Notes under the pieces: model-generated
What the model saw: only the letters and a program-made list of their open reading frames with translations
What the model was told of the DNA's origin: nothing
The model's database searches: none
Made by a program: the position numbers and the translations under genes
DNA from: SKKC01 sp046542845
GTDB taxonomy: Bacteria > Spirochaetota > Spirochaetia > DSM-27196 > SKKC01
Assembly: GCA_046542845.1 (NCBI GenBank)
Contig: JBKHAN010000050.1
Coordinates: forward strand, 1-22,277
Direction of reading: 5' to 3'
Length of the DNA: 22,277 nt
Shown here: positions 14,799-21,417 of the stretch, in pieces
Layout of the letters: each line of letters begins with the position of its first letter
Numbering within the stretch: position 1 is the first letter of the stretch

Positions 14799-15713
14799 AA
14801 TTTCCGTGACTTCGTCCTGCGTAAACTCGTAGGCCGAGTTACAGTTATGGCATATCGTGCGGACCGGGAAGGGGCCGTTCGCCTTCATGTCGTCGAGCTC
14901 CTGATCCGATAACGCCGCTATAAACCGCGCAAAACGCTCTTTGGAGCAGTGACAGAAGAAGGAAGCCTCCCGGGTACCGATAATTTCCGGTTGGAGGGGC
15001 GCAAATTCACGGTGAACAATGTCGGGCCCGGTATGGCGCTCCGCGAACAGGCGTCCGAGACTGGGCAATTGCTCAACGAGGTGCTGTGCTTCTTCCTTCT
15101 CCTCGTCGTGTGCGCCGGGAATGGCCTGAACGAACAGCCCTCCGGCGCCACGTATCCTGCCTTGTTCATCGAACTGCACGCTCAGATTGAACGCGGTCGG
15201 AGTCTGTTCGGATTGCACGTAGTAGTTGGCGAGGTCCTTGGCAATAGAGCCGAATTCGACGAGCACCTGGCCGGTAAATGGCTGCTTCTGGCGCTCAAGA
15301 TGTCGGGTCAGTGAGAGTATGCCTGCTCCTATAAAGGGGCCGGTGTCAAAGCTGTCAAGCTCCTCTTCGATAACAATTTCGGGGTTCTTCAGATACCCGC
15401 GTACCTCGCCGCGGGCGGTTGCCTCAACGTTTATTCCCTGTACCGGCCCGGAGCAGTCGACAGACAGAACCACTCGACCGTGTTCCTTCAGCTGCGAGCT
15501 GACGAGCGCCGTGGCGAGATAGGCATGGCCGAGAATCAGGCTTTCCATGATGCCAAGCTCGTGATTTCTTCGCATTGCGTTGAGCATGTGGGTGCCGTGT
15601 ATGATCGTTCCGCGGAGGTTGCCTCGAGCGAGCAGAAACACGTCCATACCGTCGGATGCCAGGGAATTGAGATGCTCAGACTGTTCTGAGTCGCGTTCGG
15701 GTTGTACGTTCAT
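14775..15713 (-). CDS. hslO: Hsp33 redox-regulated chaperonin
   Basis: A 312-aa cytoplasmic holdase chaperone that is switched on by oxidation. The N-terminal HSP33 domain includes ARGNLRGTIIHGTH and the DCSGPVQGINVEATARGEVRGYL block, typical of the family. The C-terminal zinc switch has Cys254 and Cys256 (CHC) and Cys288 and Cys291 (CHNC), about 31 residues apart. These bind Zn when reduced and form disulfides on oxidation. I start at the ATG at 15713; upstream in-frame codons give a Cys- and Arg-rich stretch unlike Hsp33. The ribosome site is weak (AGAAG). It is divergent from msrA, another oxidative-damage gene, and convergent with mgtE. Confidence 0.94.
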   Translation of the reverse strand: MNVQPERDSEQSEHLNSLASDGMDVFLLARGNLRGTIIHGTHMLNAMRRNHELGIMESLILGHAYLATALVSSQLKEHGRVVLSVDCSGPVQGINVEATARGEVRGYLKNPEIVIEEELDSFDTGPFIGAGILSLTRHLERQKQPFTGQVLVEFGSIAKDLANYYVQSEQTPTAFNLSVQFDEQGRIRGAGGLFVQAIPGAHDEEKEEAQHLVEQLPSLGRLFAERHTGPDIVHREFAPLQPEIIGTREASFFCHCSKERFARFIAALSDQELDDMKANGPFPVRTICHNCNSAYEFTQDEVTEIAARHRNR

Positions 15714-15802
15714 TACTTCTGATACGCTGTGCGAGTGCCGACAGCTTGTCAAGCAGCAACACTGGCCGAACGGCGAATTCGTGTAGTATTTTCTATCGCG
15801 GC

Positions 15803-15832
15803 ACGGGCGGATGCCCGTCAATCCTGAACGGG
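15803..15832 (+). promoter_or_regulatory. Alternative hairpins in the msrA leader
   Basis: ACGGGC (15803-15808) and GCCCGT (15813-15818) form a 6-bp stem with a GGAT loop. The same CCCGT (15814-15818) can instead pair with ACGGG (15828-15832) across a 9-nt loop, just before the AGAGG ribosome site at 15836-15840. The two pairings exclude each other. This could be a small translational switch, or chance in GC-rich DNA. The complementarity is seen; any control function is inference. Confidence 0.25.
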
Positions 15833-15846
15833 TCAAGAGGTGATGT

Positions 15847-16368
15847 ATGGCTGAAGCGGCACGGATGGAGACTGCTACGCTTGGCGGCGGGTGTTTCTGG
15901 TGTATAGAAGCGGTCTACCGTCGGGTTGAAGGTGTCGAGAGTGCGAAATCCGGCTACGCCGGCGGACAGGTCCCGAATCCCAGCTACGAGGCGGTATGCA
16001 CCGGTCAGACCGGGCACGCGGAAGTAGTGGAGGTGGCGTTTGATCCGTCCATTGTCTCGTACGAGAGCATCCTTGATATCTTCTTTCAGGCACACGATCC
16101 TACGACGAAGAACCGACAGGGTGCAGATGTCGGTCCCCAGTACCGGTCGGTGATTTTTTATCACTCGGACGAACAGAAGCGAACCGCCGAGCGCACGGTC
16201 AAGGCCGTCTCACAGACCCTTGGCAAGCCGGTCGTGACGGAGATCGAGCCGGCAACCGAGTTCTACCCGGCCGAGCAGTATCATGACCAGTATTTTGATC
16301 GGAACCCGAATGCGGGCTACTGCAGAGTTGTGATTCATCCGAAACTGCGCAAGTTAGGTATGATCTGA
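15847..16368 (+). CDS. msrA: Peptide methionine-S-sulfoxide reductase MsrA
   Basis: A 173-aa enzyme that reduces the S-epimer of methionine sulfoxide in proteins and free methionine, using thioredoxin-type reductants. The active-site motif GCFWC is at residues 15-19 with catalytic Cys16. Other family blocks are GYAGG, GHAEVVEV, HDPTTKNRQGADVGPQYRS and AEQYHDQYF. There is no signal peptide, so it is cytoplasmic, and no fused MsrB domain. The C-terminal tail is short, with a single Cys159 in GYC, so Cys19 or Cys159 would have to be the resolving cysteine instead of the two tail cysteines of E. coli MsrA. The ATG at 15847 has AGAGGTG 5-6 nt upstream. It is divergent from hslO across 133 bp. Confidence 0.96.
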   Translation: MAEAARMETATLGGGCFWCIEAVYRRVEGVESAKSGYAGGQVPNPSYEAVCTGQTGHAEVVEVAFDPSIVSYESILDIFFQAHDPTTKNRQGADVGPQYRSVIFYHSDEQKRTAERTVKAVSQTLGKPVVTEIEPATEFYPAEQYHDQYFDRNPNAGYCRVVIHPKLRKLGMI

Positions 16369-16407
16369 AGCTCTAAAAATACAGCTAAACCGTTCTGCCG
16401 AGGAAGT

Positions 16408-16436
16408 TTGACACGGGATGAGTGCTGTGATACTGT
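16408..16436 (+). promoter_or_regulatory. Sigma70-type promoter of the M23 peptidase gene
   Basis: A perfect -35 box TTGACA (16408-16413), a 17-bp spacer, and -10 TACTGT (16431-16436) preceded by TGA, an extended -10 feature. The expected start is near 16443, giving a leader of about 110 nt before the TTG start codon at 16552. The -10 matches consensus at only three of six positions, so confidence is moderate. Confidence 0.55.
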
Positions 16437-16479
16437 TCCTTAAGCAAGGTGGTGGATTCGCCGATATACCTTTAGAGGT

Positions 16480-16540
16480 AGGCAAGCGTCGGACGGGATG
16501 TGTCTCGCTGCCTGTACGGCCCCTGACACGGCGTTTTTTT
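16480..16540 (+). promoter_or_regulatory. Structured leader with a run of seven T before the M23 peptidase gene
   Basis: In the leader, AGGC-A-AGCG (16480-16488) pairs with CGCTGCCT (16506-16513) as an 8-bp stem with one bulged A. A competing pairing is GTGTC (16500-16504) with GACAC (16525-16529), which encloses GCC/GGC and ends shortly before TTTTTTT at 16534-16540. The ribosome site GAGGT follows directly at 16541-16545. This arrangement could work as an attenuator or as the terminator of msrA read-through. The pairings are visible in sequence; activity is inferred. Confidence 0.3.
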
Positions 16541-16551
16541 GAGGTTACAGC

Positions 16552-17592
16552 TTGAGCAAAAAGCAGGGCAATACTGATACGCAGGACAAAAGCGCGCGTG
16601 GTTGGCAGACTCTCCCCCGCGTGTTGCATGCGCTGTATTCTCGAACCCTGGCCGTTCCTCGCGGACTTCGCTCACTCGCTCGACGGTCGTATACGATTAT
16701 GGTCGTCCCACACAACACCGCGTCGCCGCTCAATTTCACAATCAATTTCGCAGGCATTGTTTTTATTGCTGTCATGACGGTTGTGGTCGCCGTCTCGTCG
16801 GTCTGGATGGTCGGTGAAAGCCTCGAACGGCTTGATACGCTCTCCGCTCAGGAGTCGCAGCTGCAGCAGGTTCAGGCGAGCGTCGACAGCCTTCGAGACG
16901 AACTGCAGGGTCTGTTGCGCAGTGCGAGAACCTTTGACTCCGTGCTGTCCTCCGCCTTCGCCGGAGTTCCGGGCAGCGGAGTTTCTGCCGACGATACGGA
17001 TGTCGTGCTTCTTTCCTCCGTAGAACCTGCCGGTACGCTCGAATCAGACATCGAGATACTCAGCAGGCTCTCGTCCGTTCTATCGAGTGCAGGTGAGCCT
17101 ATTGCCCAGGCCGCCCTCGCGGTCTCGAACAAGCGTGAGTTTTTGCAGGATATCCCCACGCACTGGCCGGTTGCTGGAGGCCAGGGTGTGGTTACACACG
17201 AGTGGGGTCCGAATATTCATCCCTTCTTCGGTCGCTGGTACTGGCACACCGGTTTCGACGTCGCTGACCCGCGACCGGGGCTCGCCCTGGTCGCGACGGC
17301 AAACGGCACAGTCGTCGAAACGGGCTGGCAGGAGTTTGGCTTTGGCAATTTTGTGGTGATCGAGCATCGCTTCGGAATCCGAACCGCGTATGCGCACATG
17401 GCTCGTATCGATGTGAGCGTCGGGGATACTGTGCGCCAGGGTGATCGGCTGGGAATACTCGGCAGCACCGGCATGAGCACCGGCCCTCACGTGCATCTCG
17501 AAGTCATTGTCGGTGACCAGAATGTGGATCCGGCGGGTTTTCTCACGATTACCAATCAGTTTGGCCGCAGAACCACTCGCGCCCGCCTTTAA
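16552..17592 (+). CDS. Membrane-anchored M23 family metallopeptidase (LytM/peptidoglycan hydrolase type)
   Basis: A 346-aa protein with a basic cytoplasmic N-terminus, one membrane helix at about residues 66-88 (FAGIVFIAVMTVVVAVSSVWM), a coiled-coil-like stretch at about 90-130 (QESQLQQVQASVDSLRDEL), a linker, and a C-terminal M23 domain facing the periplasm. The zinc-ligand motifs are complete: HTGFD (His232, Asp236) and HVH (313-315). It is therefore likely an active endopeptidase on cell-wall cross-links, unlike degenerate EnvC/NlpD-type activators. Family features such as GFGNFVVIEH and GSTGMSTGPH are also present. The start is TTG at 16552 with GAGGT 6 nt upstream; this start keeps the positively charged end before the helix. 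It is monocistronic by the look of its flanking promoters and is a candidate factor for envelope remodelling or cell shape. Confidence 0.9.
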   Translation: MSKKQGNTDTQDKSARGWQTLPRVLHALYSRTLAVPRGLRSLARRSYTIMVVPHNTASPLNFTINFAGIVFIAVMTVVVAVSSVWMVGESLERLDTLSAQESQLQQVQASVDSLRDELQGLLRSARTFDSVLSSAFAGVPGSGVSADDTDVVLLSSVEPAGTLESDIEILSRLSSVLSSAGEPIAQAALAVSNKREFLQDIPTHWPVAGGQGVVTHEWGPNIHPFFGRWYWHTGFDVADPRPGLALVATANGTVVETGWQEFGFGNFVVIEHRFGIRTAYAHMARIDVSVGDTVRQGDRLGILGSTGMSTGPHVHLEVIVGDQNVDPAGFLTITNQFGRRTTRARL

Positions 17593-17600
17593 CCAATAAT

Positions 17601-17629
17601 TTTACATTTTCACGACCATACCGTATATT
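17601..17629 (+). promoter_or_regulatory. Sigma70-type promoter upstream of the CDP-alcohol phosphatidyltransferase-like gene
   Basis: -35 TTTACA (17601-17606), a 17-bp spacer and -10 TATATT (17624-17629), each one mismatch from consensus. It starts just after the M23 peptidase stop (17590-17592), in locally AT-rich DNA. The predicted start is near 17636, giving a leader of about 40 nt that includes GTGGAGA before the ATG at 17678. Confidence 0.7.
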
Positions 17630-17677
17630 TTGCCCGGGTACTGGCGTTAATCGAGGCGACCGTGGAGATTCGAGTTC

Positions 17678-18841
17678 ATGAGTGGCAGCAACACTGAGAT
17701 TCCAAGGCGTTTGAAGCTGCAGGCGGTGGGCATGGTCCTGCTTCATGTGCTTCTGGGGATCCCGTGGGCGATACACGTCGCTACGGCCGAAGGAATGGCG
17801 GCAGCGGGTTTCTGGATTACGGGGTTTCTGTCGGCAGTTGCAGTGTCTGGATCCGTGCTTCTGTTTTCGCTGAATGAAAACGGTACCGCTGACACCGAAC
17901 GGTGCACGGTAAGGCGGATACGCCCGGACCTTGGCATTGCGAACACACTTACGATGACACGATCGTATGCTGTCTCCGTTCTGTTCGCGACCGCGCTCAT
18001 CCCTGTTCGCAGCGAGCTTTTGATCTGGGCTCCGTTTTTCCTGTATACGCTCAGCATTACGATAGATTTTTTTGATGGTTTTGTAGCGCGTGTGACCGAC
18101 CGTTCCTCGAAACTGGGTGAAACGCTCGAGCACGAGTTTGACAGTATAGGCCTCATATCGGCGACTCTCCTGGCAGCCGCACGCGGCTCGCTGTCATGGT
18201 GGTTCATGCTGCCGGCTCTTTACCGCTACATATTCATGTACGCGTACTGGAGGCGGGAATCCCAGGGGCTGCCGGTCACCGAACCGGACAACGGTGGCGC
18301 CGGGCGGGTTATTGCCGGGCTGTACTGGGGTTTTATCGCCACCTCCCTGATTCCAGTGTTCCCGGTTCAATTATTGCATCTCGGGGCTCCGTTTTTTGTC
18401 GTTCCACTTACAGGTGCCTTTCTCAGGGACTGGTATATTGTCACGGGTCGACTGGTACCCGGATCGGGCATATACAAGCTTTTGGCGCACATCCTCCGGG
18501 TCTATATTTTCGGATGGATACCCCTTGTCGCACGCATCACCAGTGCCGTCCTTATCGGCTCGCTGGCACCGAGCATAGGTGGCGCTCCGTCGATTATCCT
18601 GTACATTGCCGTCGCCGGATTGACGCTTGGGGCGTTTGCCAGAACCAACTCCATTCTCGCGATAGCAGTGCTTTCCTTCGCGCTGGTGTATCGGGACATA
18701 GGAGAAGCGGGGCTCGTTCAGATCGTGGTTGCGCTGAATTGCCTGATCATAATGGTCGGTAGCGGGCGTTTTTCACTTGCCCGCCACGAAGACATTCCCT
18801 TCGCCAGCCGTATCGGCGGCAGGGTTGAAGCGCATTCCTGA
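17678..18841 (+). CDS. CDP-alcohol phosphatidyltransferase-like integral membrane protein
   Basis: A 387-aa multi-pass membrane protein carrying the CDP-alcohol phosphatidyltransferase signature at residues 130-155. The family pattern is DxxDGxxAR, 8 residues, G, 3, D, 3, D. Here it reads Asp130, Asp133, Gly134, Ala137, Arg138, Gly147, Glu151, Asp155, so the third acidic residue is Glu instead of Asp. Enzymes of this family move a phosphatidyl group from CDP-diacylglycerol to an alcohol, or a phospho-alcohol from a CDP-alcohol. The protein is about twice the usual length, with two likely helices before the motif and six or more after it. RPDLGIANTLTMTRS before the motif is typical of the family. 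The ATG at 17678 follows GTGGAGA. The substrate is unknown; membrane lipid synthesis is the best guess. Confidence 0.78.
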   Translation: MSGSNTEIPRRLKLQAVGMVLLHVLLGIPWAIHVATAEGMAAAGFWITGFLSAVAVSGSVLLFSLNENGTADTERCTVRRIRPDLGIANTLTMTRSYAVSVLFATALIPVRSELLIWAPFFLYTLSITIDFFDGFVARVTDRSSKLGETLEHEFDSIGLISATLLAAARGSLSWWFMLPALYRYIFMYAYWRRESQGLPVTEPDNGGAGRVIAGLYWGFIATSLIPVFPVQLLHLGAPFFVVPLTGAFLRDWYIVTGRLVPGSGIYKLLAHILRVYIFGWIPLVARITSAVLIGSLAPSIGGAPSIILYIAVAGLTLGAFARTNSILAIAVLSFALVYRDIGEAGLVQIVVALNCLIIMVGSGRFSLARHEDIPFASRIGGRVEAHS

Positions 18842-18883
18842 GCAGGCAGTATACCTCGAACGCCGGAAGTACCCGCGCAGGCG

Positions 18884-19297
18884 CTAATGTGGCAGGTACG
18901 GCTTTGTGTAACCGTAAACCACGACGCCTGCGAATGCACCGGCAAGTGCAACGAGTATTGACCAGTAGCCCGCGCCAACAAGCGCGTACAGTGGACCGGG
19001 ACATGCACCGACGAGTGCCCAGCCCAGTCCAAAGACGATGCCGCCGGCCAGGTTACCAACCTTATTGAAGGGCTTGGCGTCGAGCTTTATCTCCTCGCCG
19101 TCTATGGATCGGATCCTGAATGTTCGTATGATGAACACCGACAAAGCACCAACGACCACCGCACTCCCTATAATGCCGTACATAAACACCGACTGGAAGT
19201 AGAACATCTCCTGGATGCGAAACCAGCTCACAACTTCCGCTTTAACGAGGACTATTCCAAAATAGACACCGAAAAGAAAAAACTTGATCAATTTCAT
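18884..19297 (-). CDS. YeeE/YedE-type sulfur transporter, C-terminal-half subunit (DUF6691-like)
   Basis: A 137-aa membrane protein with about four helices that corresponds to the second half of YeeE/YedE transporters. The signature GGIVFGLGWALVGACPGPLYALVGAG is at residues 85-110, with Cys99 in the conserved ACPGP loop. In full-length YeeE (TsuA), whose structure was solved from Spirochaeta thermophila, equivalent cysteines line the thiosulfate path. I start at the ATG at 19297, 8 nt after GAGG, rather than the in-frame TTG at 19303, which sits right against that ribosome site. It begins 10 nt after the stop of the first-half gene, so the two are an operon and probably form one transporter. 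It is convergent with the CDP-alcohol transferase gene. Confidence 0.85.
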   Translation of the reverse strand: MKLIKFFLFGVYFGIVLVKAEVVSWFRIQEMFYFQSVFMYGIIGSAVVVGALSVFIIRTFRIRSIDGEEIKLDAKPFNKVGNLAGGIVFGLGWALVGACPGPLYALVGAGYWSILVALAGAFAGVVVYGYTKPYLPH

Positions 19298-19307
19298 GTA
19301 CAACCTC

Positions 19308-19877
19308 TTATAGAAGCGACAGGATATAGGGAAGAATCAGGTGAGCCATCGTAAGACCCCCGATGAAGAAACCGACGACAGCGACGAGCGATCCCACGCT
19401 CAGCAGCGAAAGTCCCATGATCGCGTGTCCTGATGTGCAACCGTTCGCGTATCGCGCGCCGAAACCGACGAGGAAGCCGCCCCCGATCAGGATTATCCAC
19501 GTCGCGGCAGAGCCGAGCGACGATCCACCGAAGATCTCCGCAGGTTGCAGCGCTTCCGGTGCTGAGAGGCCCCAGGAGGCGAAAAGCTCCCGTGCCGAGT
19601 TGCTGACGTCCGGAGACGCGTCTCCGTTGAGAAACAGTACCGCGATAGCGGCCCCTGCCACGACGCCTGCCACCAACGCAATGTTCCACGACGATGCCTT
19701 CCAGTCGTAATCGAAGTACTTTGCTTTTCTGACAGGGAGCACGGCCGCGCATATATGTCTGAGCGAGGACGATACACCAAACTGCTTGTTTGCGAGAAGC
19801 AGCAGCATGGGCACCATAAGCCCGAGCAGAGGACCCGAAACCCACCATGGCCAGGGACCGGTTATTGCTTCAATCAT
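19308..19877 (-). CDS. YeeE/YedE-type sulfur transporter, N-terminal-half subunit
   Basis: A 189-aa membrane protein corresponding to the first half of YeeE/YedE transporters. The conserved block LVGFGARYANGCTSGHAIMG is at residues 136-155, with Cys147 in NGCTSGH, matching the ACPGP cysteine of the partner. Helices are visible at about 12-29, 65-84, 123-142 and 158-185, with a soluble loop at about 85-120. Together with the downstream gene it would rebuild a complete two-fold transporter for thiosulfate or another sulfur compound. The ATG at 19877 has a strong GGAGGAG 7 nt upstream. It is transcribed from the leftward promoter at 19949-19921 and is divergent from the persulfide dioxygenase gene, which supports a sulfur role. 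Confidence 0.87.
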   Translation of the reverse strand: MIEAITGPWPWWVSGPLLGLMVPMLLLLANKQFGVSSSLRHICAAVLPVRKAKYFDYDWKASSWNIALVAGVVAGAAIAVLFLNGDASPDVSNSARELFASWGLSAPEALQPAEIFGGSSLGSAATWIILIGGGFLVGFGARYANGCTSGHAIMGLSLLSVGSLVAVVGFFIGGLTMAHLILPYILSLL

Positions 19878-19920
19878 AAGAAACTCCTCCCGATAACGTG
19901 TTTACAGACTGCACATGGAA

Positions 19921-19949
19921 ATAGTATTTGACTATATTAAAAAAGTCAA
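19921..19949 (-). promoter_or_regulatory. Leftward promoter for the split yeeE operon
   Basis: Read on the minus strand: -35 TTGACT (19949-19944), a 17-bp spacer, and -10 TACTAT (19926-19921). The expected start is near 19914, leaving about 37 nt before the ATG at 19877 with its GGAGGAG site. The -35 box lies inside the spacer of the rightward promoter, so the two compete for the same bases. Confidence 0.65.
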
Positions 19950-19952
19950 ATA
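19925..19952. repeat. Perfect 9-bp palindrome spanning both divergent promoters, likely operator
   Basis: TATTTGACT (19925-19933) and AGTCAAATA (19944-19952) are exact inverted repeats around a 10-base AT spacer. Each arm contains the whole -35 hexamer of one promoter and touches the -10 of the other. A dimeric repressor bound here would block both directions. ArsR-family and CsoR/CstR-type regulators commonly control persulfide dioxygenase genes, but no regulator is encoded in the window and I cannot assign the site to a family. Confidence 0.7.
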
Positions 19953-19956
19953 TATT
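19928..19956 (+). promoter_or_regulatory. Rightward promoter for the persulfide dioxygenase-TauE operon
   Basis: -35 TTGACT (19928-19933), a 17-bp spacer and -10 TATATT (19951-19956), each one mismatch from the sigma70 consensus. The expected start is near 19963, leaving about 27 nt before the ATG at 19990, with AAAGGGGAG as ribosome site. This places the upstream in-frame ATG at 19915 ahead of the promoter, so that one is not used. Confidence 0.75.
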
Positions 19957-19989
19957 GCAGGTAACTTTTATAGAAAGGGGAGTACATGT

Positions 19990-21405
19990 ATGTTTCTACG
20001 ACAGGTTTATGATGACGCCCTTGCGCAGGCGGCGTACCTGATCGGATGTCAGCAAAGTGGCGAGGCCATTGTGATTGACCCGGAACGAGATATCGACCGG
20101 TACCACGCCCTGGCTGCAAAACACGATCTCGAAATTGTTGCCGCAGCCGAGACGCACATACACGCTGATTTCGTGAGCGGCACACAGGAGTTTGCTGCTG
20201 ATCCGTCGGTGCGAGTGTATCTCCCCGGAGAGGGTGGACCGGACTGGTCATACGCGTGGACTGGTGCCCGCGATAATATCACCCTGCTCAAGGATGGCGA
20301 CAGCATCCATATCGGTAACATCGAATTGAAAGCCGTACACACCCCGGGACATACCCCGGAGCACGTCAGCTACCTTATCACCGACCATGGTGGGGGCGCC
20401 ACTGAGGCCGTAGCGATCGCGACCGGAGATTTTGTGTTTGTCGGGGACGTGGGTCGGCCGGACCTGCTGGAATCAGCGGCAGGAGTCGTCGGTAACATGG
20501 AACCATCGGCCCGTAACCTGCAGAAGTCGCTTGCAGAGCGTCTTGACCTTCCGGAATTCACGCAGATTCTACCTGGCCATGGAGCCGGGAGTGCCTGCGG
20601 CAAGGCGCTCGGCGCATTGCCATCTTCTACCCTTGGTTACGAACGACGGTTCAACGCAGCGCTCAGTCTTGCCCGGACGAATGCGGAACAGTTCGTGTCG
20701 GTAATCCTGTCCGGACAGCCGGAACCTCCTATGTACTTCGCACGAATGAAAACGGTAAACCGGGACGGTATCACGGTAACCGGTGGTGCACCCAAACCTC
20801 GAGAAATGACGGCGTCCGAGTTCACCGGTGAGGCTCAGGCACCAAAAGTTCGTGTCGTGGACGCCCGCAGTGACCGTCAGGCCTTCATTCAGGCCCATCT
20901 GCCCGGGTCGATTTTTGGTGGACTTGGTGACGGCACTATTGTGAATGCCGTGGGTTCTACCGTCGAAGCTGACGAACATATTCTGCTCGTTCTTGACTCT
21001 CCCGAGGATGCCGATGAGGCTTCGCGCCTGCTCTATCGTATAGGATACGACCACATAGACGGATACATCACCTTCGAAGAACTTCGATCCTCGGGTGTCG
21101 CCTTTGAAACTCTGGAGCATATACAGTGCGAGGACTTTGACCCGAACGCGATCAAGCCTGGTGAAGTTATTCTTGATGTCCGCAACACCAGTGAGCACGA
21201 GGAGCGGTCCTATCCGGGCTCCATATGCAAGCCGTACACGAGACTGACCGCAGCCCTCGATACGCTTGATCGATCATCACGGTATTACGTTCACTGTCAG
21301 TCAGGACGTCGGGCGACGGTCGCGGCTTCGTATCTCAAAGCCCTCGGTTATAATGCTGTCCTTATGGATGGTAGTTGCGAAGCAAGTTATCCGATAGCGT
21401 CCTGA
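19990..21405 (+). CDS. CstB-like persulfide dioxygenase-sulfurtransferase (MBL-fold plus two rhodanese domains)
   Basis: A 471-aa cytoplasmic enzyme with three domains, as in Staphylococcus aureus CstB. Residues 1-250 are a metallo-beta-lactamase-fold persulfide dioxygenase with THIHADF (His56, His58, Asp60), HTPGHT (His121), TGD (Asp147) and LPGHG (His197). By comparison with human ETHE1, His56, His121 and Asp147 would hold the iron. Residues 285-365 are a rhodanese-like domain with no cysteine in the active loop (LVLDSPED). Residues 390-470 are a second rhodanese with the active loop HCQSGRRA and catalytic Cys436. The likely reaction is oxidation of low-molecular-weight persulfide to sulfite and on to thiosulfate. 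The start is ATG 19990, 7 nt after GGGGAG and downstream of the promoter. It forms an operon with the TauE/SafE gene 12 nt downstream. Confidence 0.88.
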   Translation: MFLRQVYDDALAQAAYLIGCQQSGEAIVIDPERDIDRYHALAAKHDLEIVAAAETHIHADFVSGTQEFAADPSVRVYLPGEGGPDWSYAWTGARDNITLLKDGDSIHIGNIELKAVHTPGHTPEHVSYLITDHGGGATEAVAIATGDFVFVGDVGRPDLLESAAGVVGNMEPSARNLQKSLAERLDLPEFTQILPGHGAGSACGKALGALPSSTLGYERRFNAALSLARTNAEQFVSVILSGQPEPPMYFARMKTVNRDGITVTGGAPKPREMTASEFTGEAQAPKVRVVDARSDRQAFIQAHLPGSIFGGLGDGTIVNAVGSTVEADEHILLVLDSPEDADEASRLLYRIGYDHIDGYITFEELRSSGVAFETLEHIQCEDFDPNAIKPGEVILDVRNTSEHEERSYPGSICKPYTRLTAALDTLDRSSRYYVHCQSGRRATVAASYLKALGYNAVLMDGSCEASYPIAS

Positions 21406-21417
21406 ACGGAGCACACT

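Noticed and set aside
15747..15752. A perfect TTGACA on the minus strand upstream of hslO as its -35 box.
   Set aside because: No acceptable -10 hexamer occurs at 16-18 bp spacing; the nearest, GTATCA-like, is about 21 bp away.
18842..18883. A terminator between the convergent CDP-alcohol transferase and yeeE-half genes.
   Set aside because: Only a very short GCGC repeat is visible, with no stable stem or T-tract.
19915..19989. An upstream in-frame ATG at 19915 as the start of the persulfide dioxygenase.
   Set aside because: It lies before the predicted promoter and operator, adds a Lys/Tyr-rich stretch absent from the family, and has no ribosome site, whereas ATG 19990 has a strong one.
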